Below, one piece after another: positions 26,943 through 36,165 of a stretch of 64,000 bases of DNA. Below the pieces are notes generated by a model, which made no database searches, was not told where the DNA came from, and saw only the letters and a list, made by a program, of their open reading frames with translations. This stretch comes from Roseivivax sp. THAF197b. Lineage in GTDB: Bacteria > Pseudomonadota > Alphaproteobacteria > Rhodobacterales > Rhodobacteraceae. The position numbers were made by a program, and so were the translations under genes. Every line of letters starts with the position of its first letter. Position 1 is the first letter of the stretch. The DNA lies in the NCBI RefSeq assembly GCF_009363255.1, contig NZ_CP045318.1:534001-598000 (forward strand). Reading direction: 5' to 3'.

Positions 26943-27629
26943 CTAGCGTTCGCTCCAAACCGATTGAGCGCTGAAGCCAGTGATTTGAGCCGCAATCATT
27001 TTCTCATGAAGGCTGTCGGACAGGAATGGATAGCCACGATCAAAGCGAAAATCGACCCACGCAGCCATGCCTTCGATCTTTGGCTTCGACAGGATAAGAT
27101 GCTCCTTGGTCCACGGCTTGGGCGCTGACTTGAAACTCCATCGGTGATTTCCATCCACTGGCCCGGACACGCTTTCCAGTGCCTCTGAACTGGGGTCGAT
27201 CGCATCAATTCGGCGAAACACATCCCAATGCCAATAGGGCGTTCCGTAGGGTTCGCCGCTTTTGGTTTTTATCTCGACGGCAAAGAATTGAAACCCTTGT
27301 CCCGCAGGCTCCTCCTCTTCGATCAGTGCCTTCAGTCGATCACTTACCAAATGCCCGGCGGGGGAATGGTGGATGTAATCCGGCAGGTCATCGCCCTTTG
27401 TCAGCTTCAGCTGTTTGACCATCAGATGTTCGGGTATGGGCCGCTCGATAGCTGAGTGCCAAAAGGGGTGTTTCCCTTGGGCCATCACGCGTTTCCGGTC
27501 TTCTCGCTTCCACGCCTTTTGCTGGTCCCGCAGCCGGGTAGTCGCCTCGATATTTGCCTCGGTCGCACATTCCAGAGTGTAGGTATCGTAAAAGCGCCCG
27601 CCCCATTCTCGATCCAATACAATCGCCAT
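26943..27629 (-). CDS. Imm11/DUF1629-like putative immunity protein
   Basis: A 228-residue soluble protein, MAIVLDREWGGRFYDTYTLE... The central part (LPDYIHHSPAGHLVSDRLKALIEEEEPAGQGFQFFAVEIKTKSGEPYGTPYWHWDVFRRIDAIDPSS) resembles the Imm11 (formerly DUF1629) family of polymorphic-toxin immunity proteins, which share an acidic residue before a LVS-R-K-LLE helix. The match is by eye and uncertain. No toxin gene adjoins it. The gene and its flanks are clearly less GC-rich than the rest of the window and it stands alone, which suggests horizontal transfer or a relic of a toxin-immunity pair. Confidence 0.6.
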   Translation of the reverse strand: MAIVLDREWGGRFYDTYTLECATEANIEATTRLRDQQKAWKREDRKRVMAQGKHPFWHSAIERPIPEHLMVKQLKLTKGDDLPDYIHHSPAGHLVSDRLKALIEEEEPAGQGFQFFAVEIKTKSGEPYGTPYWHWDVFRRIDAIDPSSEALESVSGPVDGNHRWSFKSAPKPWTKEHLILSKPKIEGMAAWVDFRFDRGYPFLSDSLHEKMIAAQITGFSAQSVWSER

Positions 27630-28014
27630 ATCGGGCCTACCCCTTGTTTGACCAATTACGCCTCGGTGGTTGAATGGAGATGTTTCGGCATCTGCAAATC
27701 CACCGACCGGATAATCATTAACTAAAGCCTAGGCGCTCCGCCGTTCGAAACGTGGTTCATTCTTCTGAGCGGCCTGACCGTACCGGCTCGCGAACTCGAA
27801 GAAAACGCATTTTCTCAGTAGGTTCTGCCAAGGCAGCGCATCTGGCCGTGTTGGTTCTGTCATACGCTCCGCCCAATTCCGTGCGCGTGCGGTCGGTCAT
27901 CAGCCCGAGCATCGCGGACGTTTTCATCCGCGCCGTCAGTGTCGACCCCGCTGCACGTCTTCGTCGCGAAGGGACGGAGCTTTCGGTGCCGCACCGTTCA
28001 GCCCGCAAGCACCC
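27630..28014. other. Gene-free accessory spacer
   Basis: About 385 bp with mixed composition between the Imm11-like gene and leuA. Short open frames exist on both strands (for example 27757-28035 minus), but their products have no fold-like pattern or credible ribosome-binding site. No repeat or RNA gene is recognised. Confidence 0.4.
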
Positions 28015-28045
28015 GCAAAGAACGGGGGGCGACATGCGCCCCCCG
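28015..28045 (-). terminator. Intrinsic terminator of leuA
   Basis: On the minus strand CGGGGGGCG pairs with CGCCCCCCG (28037-28045 with 28023-28031, 5-nt loop), followed by TTCTTTG. It starts 6 bp after the leuA stop. The perfect 9-bp GC stem plus a T-rich tail supports termination. Confidence 0.75.
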
Positions 28046-28050
28046 ACCCG

Positions 28051-29625
28051 TCAGCTCACATCCTTGTAGCTGATCTCTTTCGCGTCCGATCCGGGCCCGG
28101 CCTTGTCGCGGCGGACCAGAAGCCGGTTAAGGGCATTCACATAGGCCTTGGCGGACGCCACCACCGTATCGGTATCCGCCGACTGGCCCGTGGCGATCAT
28201 GCCGTCCTCTTCGAGACGCACCGACACGGTCGCTTGCGCGTCGGTGCCTTCCGTCACGGCGTTCACCTGGTAAAGCTGCAGCCGCGCGGTGTTGGGGTGA
28301 AGCTGGCGCACGGCCTTGAAGGTCGCATCGACCGGCCCGTCGCCCTGACAGGTGGCGGAGACGTCGCGGCCGTCGATCTCCATCTCCAGCTCCGCCGTGG
28401 CAGGGCCGCCCGTGCCGCATTGCACCGAGAGGTTCACGATGGTGAGCCGGTCCTGCTGGCCATCCGACGCCGTCGCGGTGACGAGCGCGAGGATATCCTC
28501 GTCATAGACCTCCTTCTTGCGGTCGGCGAGGTCCTTGAAGCGCACGAAGACGTCCTTGAGCTGGTTGTCCCCGAGCTCCACGCCCAGCTGCCGCAGCTTG
28601 TCGCGGAGCGCGGCACGCCCCGAATGCTTGCCCATCACGAGGTTGGTGGCGGCAAGGCCCACATCCTCGGGGCGCATGATCTCGAAGGTCTCGGCGTTCT
28701 TGAGCATGCCGTCCTGGTGGATGCCGCTCTCATGCGCGAAGGCGTTCTTGCCGACGATGGCCTTGTTGAACTGCACCGGGAAGCCGGACACCGTCGCGAC
28801 GCGGCGCGAGATATGCATGATCTTGCGGCTATCGACGCCGGTCTCGTAGGGCATGATGTCGGAGCGGGTCTTGAGCGCCATCACGACCTCTTCGAGCGCG
28901 GTATTGCCCGCCCGCTCGCCAAGCCCGTTGATCGTGCATTCGATCTGCCGTGCGCCACCCTCGACCGCGGCCAGCGCGTTGGCCGTCGCCATGCCGAGAT
29001 CGTTGTGACAATGGGTGGCGAAGATCACATCCTCCGCGCCAGGCACTTCCGCGATCAGCCGCCGGATCAGGTCCGCGCTTTCCACGGGCGCGGTATAGCC
29101 CACCGTATCGGGGATGTTGATCGTCGTGGCCCCTGCCTTGATCGCGATCTCGACGACGCGGGCGAGGTAATCCCATTCGGTCCGCGTCGCATCCATCGGC
29201 GACCATTGCACGTTGTCGCAGAGATTGCGGGCGTGGGTCACCGTCTCGTGGATGCGCTCGGCCATCTCGTCCTGGGTGAGGTTCGGGATGGCGCGGTGCA
29301 GGGGCGAGGTGCCGATGAAGGTATGGATGCGCGGGCGGTTTGCGTGGCGGACGGCTTCCCAGCAGCGGTCGATATCCGGCAGCTGCGCGCGGGCGAGGCC
29401 GCAGATCACCGCGTTCTTCGAGCGCTCCGCGATCTCGGAGACGGCGCGGAAATCGCCCTCGGAGGCGATGGGGAAGCCCGCCTCGATGATGTCGACGCCC
29501 ATATCGTCGAGGAGCTCCGCGATCTCGAGCTTCTCGGCATGAGTCATGGTCGCGCCGGGGGATTGCTCACCGTCGCGGAGCGTGGTGTCGAAGATCCACA
29601 CGCGGTCTTTATCGGTCGTGGTCAT
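28051..29625 (-). CDS. leuA: 2-isopropylmalate synthase
   Basis: A 524-residue protein, full length for LeuA. The N-terminal TIM barrel opens with WIFDTTLRDGEQSPGATM (metal and substrate residues) and contains FATHCHNDLGMATAN with the HxH metal ligands. The C-terminal ~140 residues are the LeuA regulatory domain that binds leucine for feedback inhibition. It condenses acetyl-CoA with 2-oxoisovalerate in the first committed step of leucine synthesis. It is preceded by a Leu-rich leader peptide and switchable hairpins, so attenuation probably adds to allosteric control. Confidence 0.96.
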   Translation of the reverse strand: MTTTDKDRVWIFDTTLRDGEQSPGATMTHAEKLEIAELLDDMGVDIIEAGFPIASEGDFRAVSEIAERSKNAVICGLARAQLPDIDRCWEAVRHANRPRIHTFIGTSPLHRAIPNLTQDEMAERIHETVTHARNLCDNVQWSPMDATRTEWDYLARVVEIAIKAGATTINIPDTVGYTAPVESADLIRRLIAEVPGAEDVIFATHCHNDLGMATANALAAVEGGARQIECTINGLGERAGNTALEEVVMALKTRSDIMPYETGVDSRKIMHISRRVATVSGFPVQFNKAIVGKNAFAHESGIHQDGMLKNAETFEIMRPEDVGLAATNLVMGKHSGRAALRDKLRQLGVELGDNQLKDVFVRFKDLADRKKEVYDEDILALVTATASDGQQDRLTIVNLSVQCGTGGPATAELEMEIDGRDVSATCQGDGPVDATFKAVRQLHPNTARLQLYQVNAVTEGTDAQATVSVRLEEDGMIATGQSADTDTVVASAKAYVNALNRLLVRRDKAGPGSDAKEISYKDVS

Positions 29626-29662
29626 GGTCTGTCTCTCGGATTGTGTCTGCTTGGGGCTTGAT

Positions 29663-29718
29663 CGGCGCGGGTCCCTGTCTCCTCTGAGCGGTCGCGCCGG
29701 TCAAGGCACGCTCAGAGG
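29663..29718 (-). promoter_or_regulatory. Candidate leu attenuator: two mutually exclusive stems
   Basis: Stem 1 is a perfect 10-bp inverted repeat (CGCTCAGAGG at 29709-29718, partner at 29681-29690) whose 5' RNA arm contains the leader-peptide stop. Stem 2 pairs 29693-29699 with 29663-29669 (CGGCGCG/CGCGCCG). Its 5' arm lies in the loop of stem 1, and its own loop contains the 3' arm of stem 1, so the two are in competition. Neither has a T-tract, so the output (termination, Rho access or translation) is not clear. Confidence 0.6.
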
Positions 29719-29801
29719 CGGGTAAGCAGAAGGAGCAGGCCAAGCGGACGCAGGCCCGAAGCGGGCAGCGTCACGAAAGGGATATGGCCGGTCGGTGTCA
29801 T
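29712..29801 (-). CDS. leu leader peptide (29 residues, five consecutive Leu codons)
   Basis: Too short for usual gene finding. The ATG at 29801 opens a 29-residue frame with 9 leucines, including a run GLLLLLTRL that ends at TGA (29712-29714), 86 bp before leuA. Leu-rich leader peptides just upstream of leuA let the ribosome sense charged tRNA-Leu: stalling at the Leu run would alter the following stems. No Shine-Dalgarno is visible. A TATAGT box about 10 bp before the ATG suggests the peptide could be translated from a nearly leaderless transcript (inference). Confidence 0.7.
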   Translation of the reverse strand: MTPTGHIPFVTLPASGLRPLGLLLLLTRL

Positions 29802-29954
29802 GGAGCCGGACTATACCCATGGGCGAGGGGAAGGGAAGGGGGAACTTTGGAGGACACTTTCGCGGTTGAGCAGGCTTTCCGACCCACGCCGCGATGGATG
29901 ACGTCCCCGCAGAAGTGCGCGGAGAGGTCTTCGGTAAAGGAGAGCAGAAAGCCC

Positions 29955-30983
29955 TTAGCCGAGTTTCGCCTGATCAAAAGGGACAAGACGTCGGGCATCC
30001 TCGTCCCAGAGATGCAGCCGCACGCTGTGCAGGCTTTCGCGGATCGTCATGCGATTGCTGTCGTTCAGTTCCTTGTGGTCGCGCAGAACTTCCGGCAGCC
30101 GATAGAACGGAATGCGGCTGTAAAGGTGATGCACGTGGTGCACGCCGATATTCGCGCTGATCCATTGCAGAACCGGCGGCAGGACGTAGTGCGAGCTGCC
30201 CTCAAGCGCGGCATCGTGCAGCTGCCAATCCTCGTCTTCGTTCCAATGCGTGGTCTCGAACTGGTGCTGGACGTAGAACAGCCAGACCCCGGCCGTGGCG
30301 GCCAGCAGGGTCGACGGCAGGAAGATCAGCAACACCGGCACAAGGCCGCCGAAATACAGGATCAGCCCGACCCACAGGAAGATCGCAACGTTCGTGCACA
30401 TCGCGCTGAACCAGAAGGTGGCGCTGCCCATCAATCCCCAGGGGATCCGGTTCTGGATGAAGAACAGATAGCCGGGGCCGAGGCAGAACAGGGTGATCGG
30501 GTTGCGATAGAGCCGATACAACAACCGATTGAGCGGCGTCTCGTCGCGATATTCCGCGACGGTCATGGTGTGAATGTCGCCGATACCGCGCCGTCCCAGG
30601 TTGCCAGCCGCACTGTGATGGATGGAATGGCAACGCCGCCAGACGTCGTAGGGCGTCAAGGTCAGGACGCCCAGAACCCGTCCGGTCCAGTCACTGACGG
30701 TTCGGCTGTGAAAGAATGCACCGTGGCCGCAATCGTGCTGGATCGCGAAGAGACGCAGCAGAAAGCCCGCGTTCGCCAGGGACAGCGCCAGCGTCAGCCA
30801 GTAGCTGATCGACATCGCCCACCAGGCAAGCGCCCACAGGATCACGAAGGGCCCAAGGGTCACGGCCAGCTCGAACCAGCTGCGCGCGGCGTCGGGTTCG
30901 CGATATTTTGCGAGGACACGCGCCCACTCTTTGGAGGAACGGATCTCTTCGCGCTGAAGAACAGCTTCGGATTGGTCGAGCAT
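29955..30983 (-). CDS. Fatty acid desaturase (membrane di-iron)
   Basis: A 342-residue protein from the ATG at 30983 (the frame is open to a TTG at 31040). All three histidine boxes are present: H83DCGH87, H119SIHH123 and HHVHH at about 282-286, coordinating the di-iron centre. Four or so membrane helices lie between them (about residues 38-80 and 165-225). This matches the omega/delta-type acyl-lipid desaturases, which insert double bonds in membrane lipid acyl chains. It is monocistronic. The AT-rich upstream block may carry its promoter. Acyl position specificity cannot be told. Confidence 0.93.
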   Translation of the reverse strand: MLDQSEAVLQREEIRSSKEWARVLAKYREPDAARSWFELAVTLGPFVILWALAWWAMSISYWLTLALSLANAGFLLRLFAIQHDCGHGAFFHSRTVSDWTGRVLGVLTLTPYDVWRRCHSIHHSAAGNLGRRGIGDIHTMTVAEYRDETPLNRLLYRLYRNPITLFCLGPGYLFFIQNRIPWGLMGSATFWFSAMCTNVAIFLWVGLILYFGGLVPVLLIFLPSTLLAATAGVWLFYVQHQFETTHWNEDEDWQLHDAALEGSSHYVLPPVLQWISANIGVHHVHHLYSRIPFYRLPEVLRDHKELNDSNRMTIRESLHSVRLHLWDEDARRLVPFDQAKLG

Positions 30984-31497
30984 TGCCTGCTTTCTTTTGG
31001 CCTGTCCCGACCTGTTATTGGAGCGGGGCGTGTTTCGCAAAGGCGTATTGAGATCGGAGCGTAAGCCTTTCGGCTATATTCTTATTTTGTTGTTTTTTAA
31101 CAGGTCTTTGAGCGAAGTCCGTCGATTAGCGAATTTATGGTCGCCTGACATGTCTTCATTTATCGACGTGCGCGGACCCGCAATTGGCCACGGGCGCTGC
31201 GTTCGCGGGCTGAAAGATCGATGCCTGATATGCCTGATTTCCTGGAATAGTCGCAGGTGGTTCGATGAAGAGTCGGCGGGCTCAGTGCGCATCACGCGCC
31301 TCTTGCCAGGCAGCGCGCCGGTCGGTAGAGCAACCGCATGACGACCATGCACGATATCCGACGAGGCGCCTGAGCCTCGATCCGCGCTGCAGCAATGTAG
31401 CGCAAATTCCGTATATCTTTCCGTCATACATCCCGAAAACTTGACTTGGCTCGGTGCCCTTGGCACCTCTTGGCCTTCCGTTCTCAAGGAGACGATC
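30984..31497. other. 514-bp divergent intergenic region, desaturase / argD
   Basis: Contains an AT-rich block at about 31070-31112 with T-runs and a small AGCC/GGCT hairpin (31065-31076), plausible as the desaturase promoter on the minus strand. Near argD there is TTGACT at 31441 (a -35-like box without a convincing -10) and a GGTGCC-CTT-GGCACC hairpin at 31453-31467. I find no convincing gene; the open frame 31074-31499 (minus) has no recognisable product. Confidence 0.4.
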
Positions 31498-32679
31498 ATG
31501 ATCCCGTCCGTCCTTCCGACCTATAACCGTGCGCCCCTCTCCTTCGTCAAAGGCGAGGGCAGCTGGCTCATCGAGGCGGATGGTCGACGCTTTCTCGATC
31601 TGGGTGCGGGCATCGCAGTGAATGCGCTGGGCCACGCGCATCCGGCGCTCGTTGAGGCGTTGAGCGAGCAGGCGCACAGCCTCTGGCATGTCTCCAACCT
31701 CTACCGGATCCCGCAACAGCAGGCGCTGGCGGATGCGCTGGTGGCGCATACGTTTGCCGATACGGTTTTCTTCACCAATTCCGGGACGGAAAGCTGCGAG
31801 CTCGCGGTGAAGATGGCGCGGAAGTATTGGTACGATAAGGGCGCGCCGGAGCGGACCGAGATCGTGGCCTTCTCGGGCAGCTTCCACGGGCGTTCTTCGG
31901 CGGGGATCGCCGCAGCCGGATCCGAGAAGATGACCAAGGGGTTCGGGCCGCTCCTGCCGGGCTTCACGCATCTCGAATTCGGCGATCACGACGCGTTGCG
32001 CGCCGCCGTCACGGACAGAACCGCCGCCGTGCTGCTGGAGCCCGTCCAGGGCGAGGGCGGTATTCGCCCCGTGCCGGATCACTGCCTGAAGGGTCTGCGC
32101 GAGCTTTGCGATGAGACGGGCGCGCTTCTTATCTTCGACGAGGTGCAATGCGGGATGGGCCGGTCTGGCAAGCTTTTCGCCCATGAATGGGCGGGGATCG
32201 CCCCGGATATCATGATGGTCGCAAAGGGCATCGGCGGGGGCTTCCCGCTGGGCGCGGTGCTGGCCTCTGAGGCGGCCGCGTCGGGCATGGTCGCGGGCAC
32301 GCATGGCTCGACCTATGGCGGCAACCCGCTGGCCTGTGCCGTGGGGCTGAAAGTCATGGAGATCGTGGCCGATCCGGCCTTCCTCGACGATGTGAACCGT
32401 CGCGCGGCGCTTTTGCGGCAGCGGCTCGAGGGGCTGGTGGCCGCGCATCCCGACGTCTTCGAGGGCGTGCGCGGGTCCGGATTCATGCTCGGTCTCAAGT
32501 GTCATGCGGCGAACACGGATATCGTGAGTGCCGGGATCGCCGAGGGCGTGCTGACCGTGCCTGCTGCCGACAACGTGGTGCGCCTGTTGCCGCCGCTCAC
32601 GCTCAGCGAAGACGAGATCGCGGAGGCGGTGCAGCGCCTCGATCGTGCGGCCCTGTCGCTCGAGACCGAAACCGCCTGA
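31498..32679 (+). CDS. argD: Acetylornithine aminotransferase
   Basis: A 393-residue class III PLP aminotransferase starting [21 protein letters not shown], with CAAGGAGAC upstream. It contains [32 protein letters not shown], the PLP-anchoring [12 protein letters not shown], and the Schiff-base lysine K243 in [15 protein letters not shown]. It converts N-acetylglutamate semialdehyde to N-acetylornithine in arginine synthesis and may also act on succinylornithine or LL-DAP precursors. argF follows 59 bp downstream, supporting the arginine role. Confidence 0.95.
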   Translation: MIPSVLPTYNRAPLSFVKGEGSWLIEADGRRFLDLGAGIAVNALGHAHPALVEALSEQAHSLWHVSNLYRIPQQQALADALVAHTFADTVFFTNSGTESCELAVKMARKYWYDKGAPERTEIVAFSGSFHGRSSAGIAAAGSEKMTKGFGPLLPGFTHLEFGDHDALRAAVTDRTAAVLLEPVQGEGGIRPVPDHCLKGLRELCDETGALLIFDEVQCGMGRSGKLFAHEWAGIAPDIMMVAKGIGGGFPLGAVLASEAAASGMVAGTHGSTYGGNPLACAVGLKVMEIVADPAFLDDVNRRAALLRQRLEGLVAAHPDVFEGVRGSGFMLGLKCHAANTDIVSAGIAEGVLTVPAADNVVRLLPPLTLSEDEIAEAVQRLDRAALSLETETA

Positions 32680-32738
32680 CCCTGTTAGTCCCGGCCGCGC
32701 CTGCGACGGCGCCCGGCCCATTGCGAAAAGCCAAGTTC

Positions 32739-33665
32739 ATGAACCATTTCCTCGACATCCACAAAACCGACCCCGCCGATCTGCGGGGCATGATCGACGC
32801 CGCACGCAGCATCAAGACCGCGCGGAACGGCGCGCCCAAGGCCACGCCCGATGCGGAGCAGCCGCTTGCGGGTCACATGGTTGCGCTGATCTTCGAGAAG
32901 CCGTCGACGCGGACGCGGGTCTCCTTCGACGTGGGCGTGCGCCAGATGGGCGGCGAGACCATGGTGCTGTCTGGCGGCGATCTGCAGCTGGGTCACGGCG
33001 AGACCATCGCCGACACGGCGCGCGTGCTGTCGCGCTTCGTCGATCTGATCATGATCCGGACCTTCGATGAAAGCGTGCTGACCGAGATGGCGGAATTCGC
33101 CAGCGTGCCCGTCATCAACGGGCTGACCGACCGCACCCATCCCTGCCAGATCATGGCCGACATCCTGACCTTCGAGGAGCATCGCGGTCCCATCGCAGGC
33201 AAGAAAGTGGTCTGGTCGGGCGACGGCAACAATGTCTGCGCCTCGTGGCTGCATGCGGCGGCGCAGTTCGGGTTCGACTTCACCTTCACCGGGCCTGTGC
33301 AGCTTGATCCGGAGATGGAATTCGTGGGGCTTGCGCGGAACAAGGGCGTCAACGTCACGATCGAGCGCGATCCTCACAAGGCGGTGGAGGGCGCGGATCT
33401 CGTGATCACGGACACCTGGGTATCGATGCATGATGCGCAATCGGCGCGCGAGCGGCGGCACAACATGCTGCGGCCCTACCAGGTCAATCGCGACCTGATG
33501 GCGGGGGCGAAGTCCGATGCGCTGTTCATGCATTGCCTGCCCGCCCATCGCGAGGAAGAGGTGACCTCGGAGGTCATGGATGGGCCGAATTCGGTCATCT
33601 GGGACGAGGCGGAAAACCGGTTGCACGCGCAGAAGGCCATCATGCGGTGGTGCCTCGGGGCGTGA
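32739..33665 (+). CDS. argF: Ornithine carbamoyltransferase
   Basis: A 308-residue protein with the carbamoyl-phosphate-binding motif STRTR at 56-60, the [14 protein letters not shown] motif, the ornithine-binding VSMHD loop, and [18 protein letters not shown] with the catalytic Cys. It makes citrulline from ornithine and carbamoyl phosphate. It is in an argD-argF operon; a perfect palindrome follows 6 bp after its stop. The ATG at 32739 starts the family-typical MNHFLDI. Confidence 0.96.
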   Translation: MNHFLDIHKTDPADLRGMIDAARSIKTARNGAPKATPDAEQPLAGHMVALIFEKPSTRTRVSFDVGVRQMGGETMVLSGGDLQLGHGETIADTARVLSRFVDLIMIRTFDESVLTEMAEFASVPVINGLTDRTHPCQIMADILTFEEHRGPIAGKKVVWSGDGNNVCASWLHAAAQFGFDFTFTGPVQLDPEMEFVGLARNKGVNVTIERDPHKAVEGADLVITDTWVSMHDAQSARERRHNMLRPYQVNRDLMAGAKSDALFMHCLPAHREEEVTSEVMDGPNSVIWDEAENRLHAQKAIMRWCLGA

Positions 33666-33671
33666 GCAAGG

Positions 33672-33695
33672 GCAGGATTTTAGATAAAATCCTGC
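33672..33695. terminator. Perfect 11-bp-arm palindrome after argF
   Basis: GCAGGATTTTA at 33672-33682 and TAAAATCCTGC at 33685-33695 flank a 2-nt GA. It fills the 34-bp gap between argF and hrpB. As RNA it would form a strong hairpin containing its own T/A tract, possibly a terminator for argF, leaving hrpB with its own signals or partial read-through. An operator role is equally possible. Confidence 0.5.
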
Positions 33696-33699
33696 GCGC

Positions 33700-36144
33700 G
33701 TGGCGGTCGTGACGCGCCTGCCCATCGAAGAGGCGATCCCGGATCTGATCGCGGCCCTCCGCGCGCGCAGTCGTGCCGTGTTGCAAGCCCCGCCGGGGGC
33801 GGGCAAGACCACCCGCGTGCCGCTGGCAATGCTGGAGGCGGGGCTGACGGATGGCACGATCCTGATGCTCGAGCCGCGCAGGTTGGCGGCACGCGCGGCG
33901 GCCGAACGCATGGCCGAGACGCTGGGCGAGCCGGTCGGGCAGACGGTGGGCTACCGCATTCGCGGCGAGGCGAAAGTGGGGCGCGCGACGCGGATCGAGG
34001 TCGTGACCGAGGGGATCCTGACCCGCCGGTTGCAATCGGACCCGGAACTCGTGGGAGTTGGCGCGGTGCTTTTCGACGAATTCCATGAACGCTCGCTCAA
34101 TTCCGATCTGGGATTGGCCCTGTGCCTCGAAGTGGCCGACGCGCTGCGCGACGACCTGATCCTGTTGCCGATGTCCGCGACGCTCGATGCGGGGCCGGTG
34201 GCGGCGCTGATGGAGGCGCCCGTGGTGACCTCGGAAGGGCGCAGCTATCCGGTCGAGACGCGCTGGCGCAGCGCCCCCGTGCCGAAGGGCCAGCGGCTGG
34301 AGGATGCGGTGGTCGAAACGGTGCTGTCCGTGCTGGACGAGACGACGGGCGGCATGTTGGTCTTCCTGCCGGGGGAGGGGGAAATCCGGCGCGTGGAGGC
34401 GCGCCTGAAGGGGCGGCTGCCGGGCGATTTCGTGATCCGTCCGCTTTTCGGTGCGATGGCCTTTGCCGCACAGCGCGCGGCGATCCGGCCCGAGGCATCG
34501 GGGCGCAAGATCGTGCTCGCGACCGCGATCGCGGAGACATCGCTGACCATCGAGGATGTGCGCGTTGTCGTGGATGCGGGTCGGGCGCGGCGGGCGCGGT
34601 TCGATCCGGGCTCGGGCATGTCGCGCCTTGTCACCGAGCCTGTCTCCAAGGCGGAGGCGGCGCAGCGCGCAGGCCGCGCGGGCCGGGTCGCGCCGGGGGT
34701 TGCGTTCCGGCTCTGGACGAAGGGGGAGGAAGGGGCGCTTCCGGCTTTCCCGCCTGCCGAGATCGAGGTCGCGGATCTTGCAGGGCTGGCACTGGAACTG
34801 GCGGTCTGGGGCGCGGGTGTGGAGGATCTGCCCTTCCTGACGCCGCCGGGTCCCGGCGCCTATGCGGAGGCGCAGGCCCTGCTCAGGGATTTGGGCGCGC
34901 TTGATACGGAAGGCCGGGTCACGGCCCATGGACGCGAGATGGCGGCGATGCCGCTGCATCCGCGGCTTGCGCATATGTTGGCGCGGGCGGGGGCGGGCTC
35001 GGCGCCCCTTGCGGCGCTTCTCGCGGAGCGCGACCCCTTGCGCGGCGCGCAGGTGGATCTGGTGCTGCGGCTCGAGGCGCTGCGCGATCCCAAGGGCTTT
35101 GCCGTGCGGCGCGGCGGGGAGGTGCATCGCGGAACAATCGAGCGCGTGCGCGTGGAGGCCAAGCGGCTTGCGCGGCTGGCCCCCGATGATCAGGGCTTGA
35201 GCCCCGCGCAGATGGCGGCGCTGGCCTATCCCGACCGGGTGGGTCTGCGCCGCACGGGCGATGCCGCACGCTTCGCGCTCTCGGGCGGCAAGGGCGCCTT
35301 CATGGCCGATGACGACCCGTTGGCCGGTGCGCGGCTGATCGTGGCGACGGATCTTGACGGCAATCCGCGCGAGGCGCGCATCCGGCAGGCGATCCGGATC
35401 GAGGAGGCCGAATTGCGCGCGGTGTTCGAGGGAGAGATTGCCTGGGTCGAGACCTGCCATTGGTCGAAGCGCGAGGGCCGCGTCGTCGCGCGGCGGCAGG
35501 AGAGGCTGGGGGCCATCGCGCTCGACGACCGGGTCTGGAGCGATGCGCCCGAGGAGGCTTTGGCGCGCGCCATGCTGGAGGGCGTGCGCATGCTGGGGCT
35601 GCGCCTGCCTGCCAAGGCACAGCGCTTCGTGGCGCGGGTGGAACTGGCCCGTGCGGGCGGACTCGATCTGCCCGCGATGGATGAAGCGGCGCTTCTCGCA
35701 GGGCTGGAGGAATGGCTCCTGCCGTTTCTTGGCGGCGTGAGCAGTGCGGAGGATTGGAAGCGGTTCGATCCCTTGCCGGCACTTGAGGCGATGCTCGATT
35801 ACGGGCAGCGTCAGGCGCTCGACCGCGCCGTGCCGGGCGCGTTCACCACCCCGCTTGGGCGGCGCATCCCCATCGATTATTCCGGCGAGGCGCCCGAGAT
35901 ATCGCTGCGTCTGCAGGAAATGTTCGGGCAGACCACGCATCCGCAGGTCGGAGGCCAGCCCTTGCGGGTCACGCTTCTGTCGCCTGCGGGCCGCCCGGTG
36001 CAGACCACGATGGACCTGCCGGGCTTCTGGGAAAGCTCCTATGCGGATGTGCGCAAGGACATGCGCGGGCGTTATCCGAAACATCCCTGGCCCGAGGATC
36101 CGCGCGAGGCCGACCCGACGCTCCGGGCCAAGCGGCGGAGCTGA
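33700..36144 (+). CDS. hrpB: ATP-dependent RNA helicase HrpB
   Basis: An 814-residue DEAH-box-type helicase, normal HrpB length. Walker A is GAGKTT at 33-38 and the DEFH box is at 126-129, with motif III MSATLD; motif VI is seen as QRAGRAGRVAPGVAFRLW. The C-terminal third carries the HrpB-specific domain (for example RPVQTTMDLPGFWESSYADVRKD). The start is GTG at 33700; another GTG at 33709 (VTRLPIEEAIPDL) is equally possible. No Shine-Dalgarno is clear, consistent with dependence on upstream translation. Its cellular RNA target is unknown. Confidence 0.94.
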   Translation: MAVVTRLPIEEAIPDLIAALRARSRAVLQAPPGAGKTTRVPLAMLEAGLTDGTILMLEPRRLAARAAAERMAETLGEPVGQTVGYRIRGEAKVGRATRIEVVTEGILTRRLQSDPELVGVGAVLFDEFHERSLNSDLGLALCLEVADALRDDLILLPMSATLDAGPVAALMEAPVVTSEGRSYPVETRWRSAPVPKGQRLEDAVVETVLSVLDETTGGMLVFLPGEGEIRRVEARLKGRLPGDFVIRPLFGAMAFAAQRAAIRPEASGRKIVLATAIAETSLTIEDVRVVVDAGRARRARFDPGSGMSRLVTEPVSKAEAAQRAGRAGRVAPGVAFRLWTKGEEGALPAFPPAEIEVADLAGLALELAVWGAGVEDLPFLTPPGPGAYAEAQALLRDLGALDTEGRVTAHGREMAAMPLHPRLAHMLARAGAGSAPLAALLAERDPLRGAQVDLVLRLEALRDPKGFAVRRGGEVHRGTIERVRVEAKRLARLAPDDQGLSPAQMAALAYPDRVGLRRTGDAARFALSGGKGAFMADDDPLAGARLIVATDLDGNPREARIRQAIRIEEAELRAVFEGEIAWVETCHWSKREGRVVARRQERLGAIALDDRVWSDAPEEALARAMLEGVRMLGLRLPAKAQRFVARVELARAGGLDLPAMDEAALLAGLEEWLLPFLGGVSSAEDWKRFDPLPALEAMLDYGQRQALDRAVPGAFTTPLGRRIPIDYSGEAPEISLRLQEMFGQTTHPQVGGQPLRVTLLSPAGRPVQTTMDLPGFWESSYADVRKDMRGRYPKHPWPEDPREADPTLRAKRRS

Positions 36145-36165
36145 ACGGCGCGGTGCCCGCGCCGT

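Noticed and set aside
27757..28035. A 92-codon minus-strand frame in the accessory patch
   Set aside because: No ribosome-binding site, random composition and overlap with the leuA terminator.
31314..31345. A tRNA D-arm-like GGTCGGTAGAGCAAC segment
   Set aside because: No TpsiC arm (GGTTCGA), no acceptor stem pairing and no CCA context within tRNA distance.
31074..31499. A 141-codon minus-strand frame between the desaturase and argD
   Set aside because: Covers likely promoter DNA, has no fold-like pattern and a poor start context.
33640..36084. An 814-codon minus-strand open frame opposite hrpB
   Set aside because: Shadow of hrpB; no motifs and incompatible with the clear helicase on the plus strand.
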